Source of the DNA: Saccharicrinis aurantiacus | Lineage (GTDB): Bacteria > Bacteroidota > Bacteroidia > Bacteroidales > Marinilabiliaceae | Assembly (NCBI RefSeq): GCF_001660705.2 | Contig: NZ_LYBV02000023.1 | Coordinates: forward strand, 124,001 to 188,000 | DNA length: 64,000 nucleotides | Reading direction: 5' to 3' | Part shown: piece after piece, positions 60,445 through 64,000 of the stretch | Numbering within the stretch: position 1 is the stretch's first letter | Layout: each line of letters starts with the position of its first letter | Notes under the pieces: model-generated | The model's input: only the letters and a program-made list of their open reading frames with translations | Databases searched by the model: none | What the model was told of the DNA's origin: nothing | Made by a program: the position numbers and the translations under genes

Positions 60445-62928
60445 ATGATTAAGACCAAAATAAGCCTCTGCTCTTGCTTAATAGTTTTATTATTTTGGGG
60501 TAGCTCCTATTTAAGCCATGCACAAAATTTCAATGTTTTAACAAGCCCCAAAGTAAACTCATGGTTGATACTTAATACAGAAACGTGCACTTATAATGAA
60601 ACTTGGTTTGATGAATGGATTCATAGTATGAAGGGCATTTATAAGTTGGGAATAATTACACACATAGTAACTGATACTATTAGTGGAGAGTTGCATGTTA
60701 AATTAGATAACAACATTAACTATAGGTTAGCCGATTTATTAAACCAGATTAATAAATTCCTAGAAGAAGAAGGCAAGCAGTTTACCATAATATATAACGC
60801 TGATTATAATACTAATTCTCTAATAAATAAGGTGTCATCATCTTTAGCTAAAGAACTCAACTATACCTATAAACAAAAGAATTATACGCTAGATAACATA
60901 TTTAAAAACGAGAAATTAATTTGGTTCTCAATGCACAATCATACCAATAAGAACAATACAATTCACTTGTTAAATAACTTCATTCAAAAACAATCAATAA
61001 TTAATCCCTGCAACAAAACCATCTCAAGCTTTGACATACCTCAGGGTTCAATATTATTTGATTTAGAACACCTTAAACAAGAAACTCACATTAAAAATAC
61101 AGAAAGAGCACGTTTTAAACAGAAACAAGTCTGGTTAAATGCAATATTCAACAATTGGTACTCAACAGGTATACAACCTGTTTTTATTGTAATGAATACT
61201 AAAAAGCATTACCCCACTTATAAAAACACAATAAGGGCACTACAAAAAACAACTAGCATTAATGGGGTTATTACCAATTATGCAGACGTACCTATCAATA
61301 ATATTTTATGGGAACATAATAATTTCATGCAAACTAATGGCTTATTCAATTTTCCGATTAGGCAAATGAACCAACTCAAACCTTACAAGGCTGGATATGA
61401 ATTTCACCCTAACTCGTACGATATTTCTATTGAAGATATTAACAAGCAATTCTATTTCAAGGCACAAGCCTTACCCATTAATGAAGCATTAAAGCTAAAT
61501 ATTAGCTTCAATGACAATAAAGTGTGCAAACCATCATCAAATCATGAGGTAACAAGAATTATTAAGGACAGAGGTCGTGGCTCTGTTCTGTCTGTTATTC
61601 CAAACTCTGAATTACCTATCGGAAATGTATCAGATTATGAAATTGCCAATAATAGTTTTACCATCTCTTTTTGGATTAAAACATACTCCTCTATCCCACG
61701 CAATTGTAATATAATTGGTAATAACACACGCGAACGTCGTAAAGGTTTGCACATTACCATTAGAGATAATAAACCATACTTTGGCTTTTATGACAATGAT
61801 ATATGGTCTGATTTTGAAATTAAACCATATATATGGAACCATTGCACCTTTGTTTATGATAAAACACTAAAACAACAAAGTATCTATATTAATGGAAACC
61901 TAAGTAAAACAGAACCCAATAAACTATCGTTTATTGGACAAGATACCCTTTTTATAGGAAGAGCCATTAATATAAATACGACTTATCCCTTTCTATTGGA
62001 TGATTTAAATATTTGGAACCGAGCATTAAACGCAAAAGAAATAAAGAAACTTGATAAAACCCTTCAATCTAAAACAAATAGAACAAACCTAATTCTATTA
62101 TTTAGTTCAATATTTATCGCATTAGCAGTGTTTTACTATCTAAAACGAAAACAGGTTTCAATCCCTTTACCAAATAAACAAAATGTAGAATTAAAAAATG
62201 CTATTTTAGTATTTGGGCAATTTTCTTTATTGGATAGGCAAAGGAATGATGTCAGTCTACATATGCCTCCATTGGCTAAAGAAATTTTTACTTTGTTACT
62301 ATGTGCATGTTTTTCTGATAAGAAAGGCCTTGAAACTCAAGAACTATCTAACCACTTTTGGGATGACCTACCTACTGCTAAGGCTCGGAATAATAGAAAT
62401 GTAGCCATTGCCAAACTACGAAAGTGTATTGAAAACATAGAAGGTTTATCCATTGAATATGAAAAGAAAACACTACATCTAAAAATAGAAAAACCATGCT
62501 ATTGCGATTACATTGAGGCTAAAGAGTGTGCTAATAAAATTGAAACCAACCAAGCTAACAAATACTATAGTATTGTAAAGCGTGGTATGTTTTTACCTTT
62601 TACAGACTGGAATTGGCTAACGGACTTTAAAACTCAATACAATGATGAAGTAATAGAGAATCTTAGTATTTTTCTTATTCAAGCTGGCAAGCAAAAACAG
62701 ATTAAACTCCAAGAACAAATTTGCAGACATATCCTATCTATCGATGATCTTCATCCCAAAGCATGTTATCATTTAATACAAATACTGTGCAAAACAAACC
62801 GACTTACTTTGGCAAAGTCATATTTTAATCGCTTCTCAAAAACCTACTTTAAAGCCTATAACGAACAGTATAAATATTCGTTTGATGATTTTAGAGAAAT
62901 CCCTACTAAACAGCTAGATGATATTTAA
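60445..62928 (+). CDS. Membrane-spanning one-component regulator: exported sensor with LamG domain, TM helix, OmpR-type winged helix, BTAD-like tail
   Basis: 827 residues from ATG 60445, followed by a signal peptide (TKISLCSCLIVLLFWGSSYL). The frame stays open to an ATG at 60310, but the hydrophilic extra 45 residues are unlikely. Residues 30-350 are an unrecognised alpha/beta exported domain. A LamG/concanavalin-like jelly roll spans about 382-537 (NSFTISFWIKTYSSIP, LLDDLNIWNRAL), then a membrane helix (about 549-567). A cytoplasmic OmpR/PhoB-type winged helix follows (about 585-683, LAKEIFTLLLCACFSDKKGL, NRNVAIAKLRKCIE), and a BTAD-like helical domain ends the chain. There is no kinase or receiver, so a sensed ligand would control DNA binding directly. 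It is divergent from the 967-residue T9SS gene, its likely target. Confidence 0.76.
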   Translation: MIKTKISLCSCLIVLLFWGSSYLSHAQNFNVLTSPKVNSWLILNTETCTYNETWFDEWIHSMKGIYKLGIITHIVTDTISGELHVKLDNNINYRLADLLNQINKFLEEEGKQFTIIYNADYNTNSLINKVSSSLAKELNYTYKQKNYTLDNIFKNEKLIWFSMHNHTNKNNTIHLLNNFIQKQSIINPCNKTISSFDIPQGSILFDLEHLKQETHIKNTERARFKQKQVWLNAIFNNWYSTGIQPVFIVMNTKKHYPTYKNTIRALQKTTSINGVITNYADVPINNILWEHNNFMQTNGLFNFPIRQMNQLKPYKAGYEFHPNSYDISIEDINKQFYFKAQALPINEALKLNISFNDNKVCKPSSNHEVTRIIKDRGRGSVLSVIPNSELPIGNVSDYEIANNSFTISFWIKTYSSIPRNCNIIGNNTRERRKGLHITIRDNKPYFGFYDNDIWSDFEIKPYIWNHCTFVYDKTLKQQSIYINGNLSKTEPNKLSFIGQDTLFIGRAININTTYPFLLDDLNIWNRALNAKEIKKLDKTLQSKTNRTNLILLFSSIFIALAVFYYLKRKQVSIPLPNKQNVELKNAILVFGQFSLLDRQRNDVSLHMPPLAKEIFTLLLCACFSDKKGLETQELSNHFWDDLPTAKARNNRNVAIAKLRKCIENIEGLSIEYEKKTLHLKIEKPCYCDYIEAKECANKIETNQANKYYSIVKRGMFLPFTDWNWLTDFKTQYNDEVIENLSIFLIQAGKQKQIKLQEQICRHILSIDDLHPKACYHLIQILCKTNRLTLAKSYFNRFSKTYFKAYNEQYKYSFDDFREIPTKQLDDI

Positions 62929-63038
62929 TAAAAGATCAGCCTTACTTTGTAATAAAAATAAACACTCAATTGATACGATTATGCTGTAAGGCTGAACAAC
63001 TATACCATCAGTTGAAAAACAATGACTAATGTGAAATT

Positions 63039-64000
63039 TTAACGAATAACCACTTTGCCCTCTAAAATTACGGGTGGCTGATTATTTTGGAATATGGTAA
63101 CTCTGGTATTTGCCACCTCGCCCCTATTGGCAAATTTACTTTTGTGCAGAGTGATGGTAGTTTTTTGATAGGGTGCTATTGAAGCAATAACTGATTCGCC
63201 TAACTTAATCCATTTACCATCCTTAAATACCTCTATCAATAACTTAGAATTCTCAGACTTTACTTGTCCGAAATTCTGAAGCTCAATATCTACTTTCAAT
63301 TTTTTAGAGTTTAGTGAAAATGTAGGATAAGAGGCCGAAAGGGCAGCTTGATTATAATTTAACCAAGGCAAACGAGCAAAGCCAAACAATAAATCACCTC
63401 GCCTGGTTTTTCCCAATAACTTGGTTGCAAAGTTAGCTTCAGTAAGTCCATTACCCTTGGCTTCAAAGGTTACAACTAGGTCATCACCTTGCTTGCGTGT
63501 GGCTTTAACTTTGGCTCCTCTTCCATAATCTACTTCTTCAGAAGCTCCAAAACGAAGCGACTTCAGGTTGATATCTTTATGCGGATTAAAACCGTCCTCA
63601 GCCTTTACTAAAACATCAATAGTTTTGGTATCATCGTTAATCGTATCAGTATCTAAAATGCTAATTAAACGACCCACAGTTAAAGGGATGCTGATGTTCT
63701 TTGAGCTATGATTATCACTCCCCTTATCTTGCTTTTTAATGGTATCGCAAACCGCAAAGTTGGCCTGCGTGGCTCTTCCATATTCATCTTGAAACATTTT
63801 AATCCGCTCAAATTTATACCAATCTTCTTTTCTACCATTTTCATGGAAAGCAATACCGGGCGCATAGGCTTCTCCCTCATCAAGTTTCCAATGGATACCA
63901 TCCTTAGAGCGCAGATAATAAGCTATTCGTCCTAACCAATCGTTCACAATCATGTGGTATTGAATATTGGTGCGCCAAACAACCGGATCTTCGTATTTTC
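63039..64000 (-). CDS. Glycosidase-like beta-propeller protein, C-terminal part (GH43-like), truncated by window end
   Basis: 320 codons are present and the frame continues to base 64000 without a stop, so the 5' end lies outside. The first residues seen, YEDPVVWRTNIQYHMIVNDW, and SKDGIHWKLDEGEAY and WYKFERIKMFQDEYG, are typical of five-bladed propeller glycosidase-like proteins found in sulfated-polysaccharide loci. The catalytic D of the EDP blade is kept. The C-terminal ~200 residues hold two beta-domains without a sorting tail. An internal ATG at 63953 is not a start. It probably belongs to a carbohydrate operon beyond the window. Confidence 0.68.
   Translation of the reverse strand, partial: KYEDPVVWRTNIQYHMIVNDWLGRIAYYLRSKDGIHWKLDEGEAYAPGIAFHENGRKEDWYKFERIKMFQDEYGRATQANFAVCDTIKKQDKGSDNHSSKNISIPLTVGRLISILDTDTINDDTKTIDVLVKAEDGFNPHKDINLKSLRFGASEEVDYGRGAKVKATRKQGDDLVVTFEAKGNGLTEANFATKLLGKTRRGDLLFGFARLPWLNYNQAALSASYPTFSLNSKKLKVDIELQNFGQVKSENSKLLIEVFKDGKWIKLGESVIASIAPYQKTTITLHKSKFANRGEVANTRVTIFQNNQPPVILEGKVVIR

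Noticed and set aside
1-64000. tRNA, rRNA, insertion sequences, prophage or plasmid genes
   Set aside because: None recognised on either strand by eye. A tRNAscan or Rfam run would be decisive.

Overview
The window is AT-rich chromosomal DNA of a Bacteroidota bacterium, most likely a marine or sediment polysaccharide degrader near the Marinilabiliales (the order is a guess). The evidence is several large TonB-dependent receptors with an N-terminal carboxypeptidase-D-like domain, type IX secretion sorting tails ending in KLVKR/KIIKR, a sulfatase and GH127 cluster, DUF4625/DUF4136/DUF4251 lipoproteins, LytTR and TPR-LuxR regulators, and -7 boxes of the TAnnTTTG type. No rRNA, tRNA, CRISPR array, transposase or prophage gene was seen.

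Layout. 1-9 kb: the 5' end of htpG, an outer-membrane barrel, an erythromycin-esterase-like protein, a chemoreceptor, a Crp-type regulator beside a small ferredoxin/DUF4405 redox operon, and a TPR-SpoIIE phosphatase. 8.8-12.9 kb: promoter, cobalamin riboswitch, TonB-dependent receptor and two His-rich DUF4625 lipoproteins, closed by a terminator. 13-19.6 kb: a membrane-anchored PD-(D/E)XK nuclease, an acetyltransferase, orphan secreted proteins, and a LiaF-like/LytS/LytT operon. 19.9-28.3 kb: a carbohydrate operon (sulfatase, FAD oxidoreductase, GH127) followed by a TPR-HTH regulator and an AraC regulator. 28.5-30.4 kb: a three-gene envelope operon.

30.8-46.5 kb looks like a nucleic-acid or nucleotide scavenging region. 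It has an LpxR-like deacylase with a two-gene (split) 5'-nucleotidase on the + strand. On the - strand are two paralogous TonB-dependent receptor/lipoprotein units, one continuing into a secreted endonuclease I, a modular lipoprotein and an endonuclease/exonuclease/phosphatase lipoprotein. Two copies of a structured ~160-220 bp repeat lie in the same sense orientation between the last stop codon and the intrinsic terminator of the two main operons. Their stem bases differ but still pair.

47-57 kb: a DUF748 protein, a T9SS cargo protein, a LemA/TPM operon, a TPR protein, and a zinc-ribbon/Nif3/MerR housekeeping stretch. 57-64 kb: a second carbohydrate-related region with a 967-residue T9SS protein (nucleoside-hydrolase-like head, Ig-like and carbohydrate-binding-like modules), a divergent membrane-spanning one-component regulator (LamG sensor outside, OmpR-type winged helix inside), and the 3' part of a beta-propeller glycosidase-like gene that runs off the end.

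All functional statements rest on motif and family recognition by eye. No database search or folding program was run.
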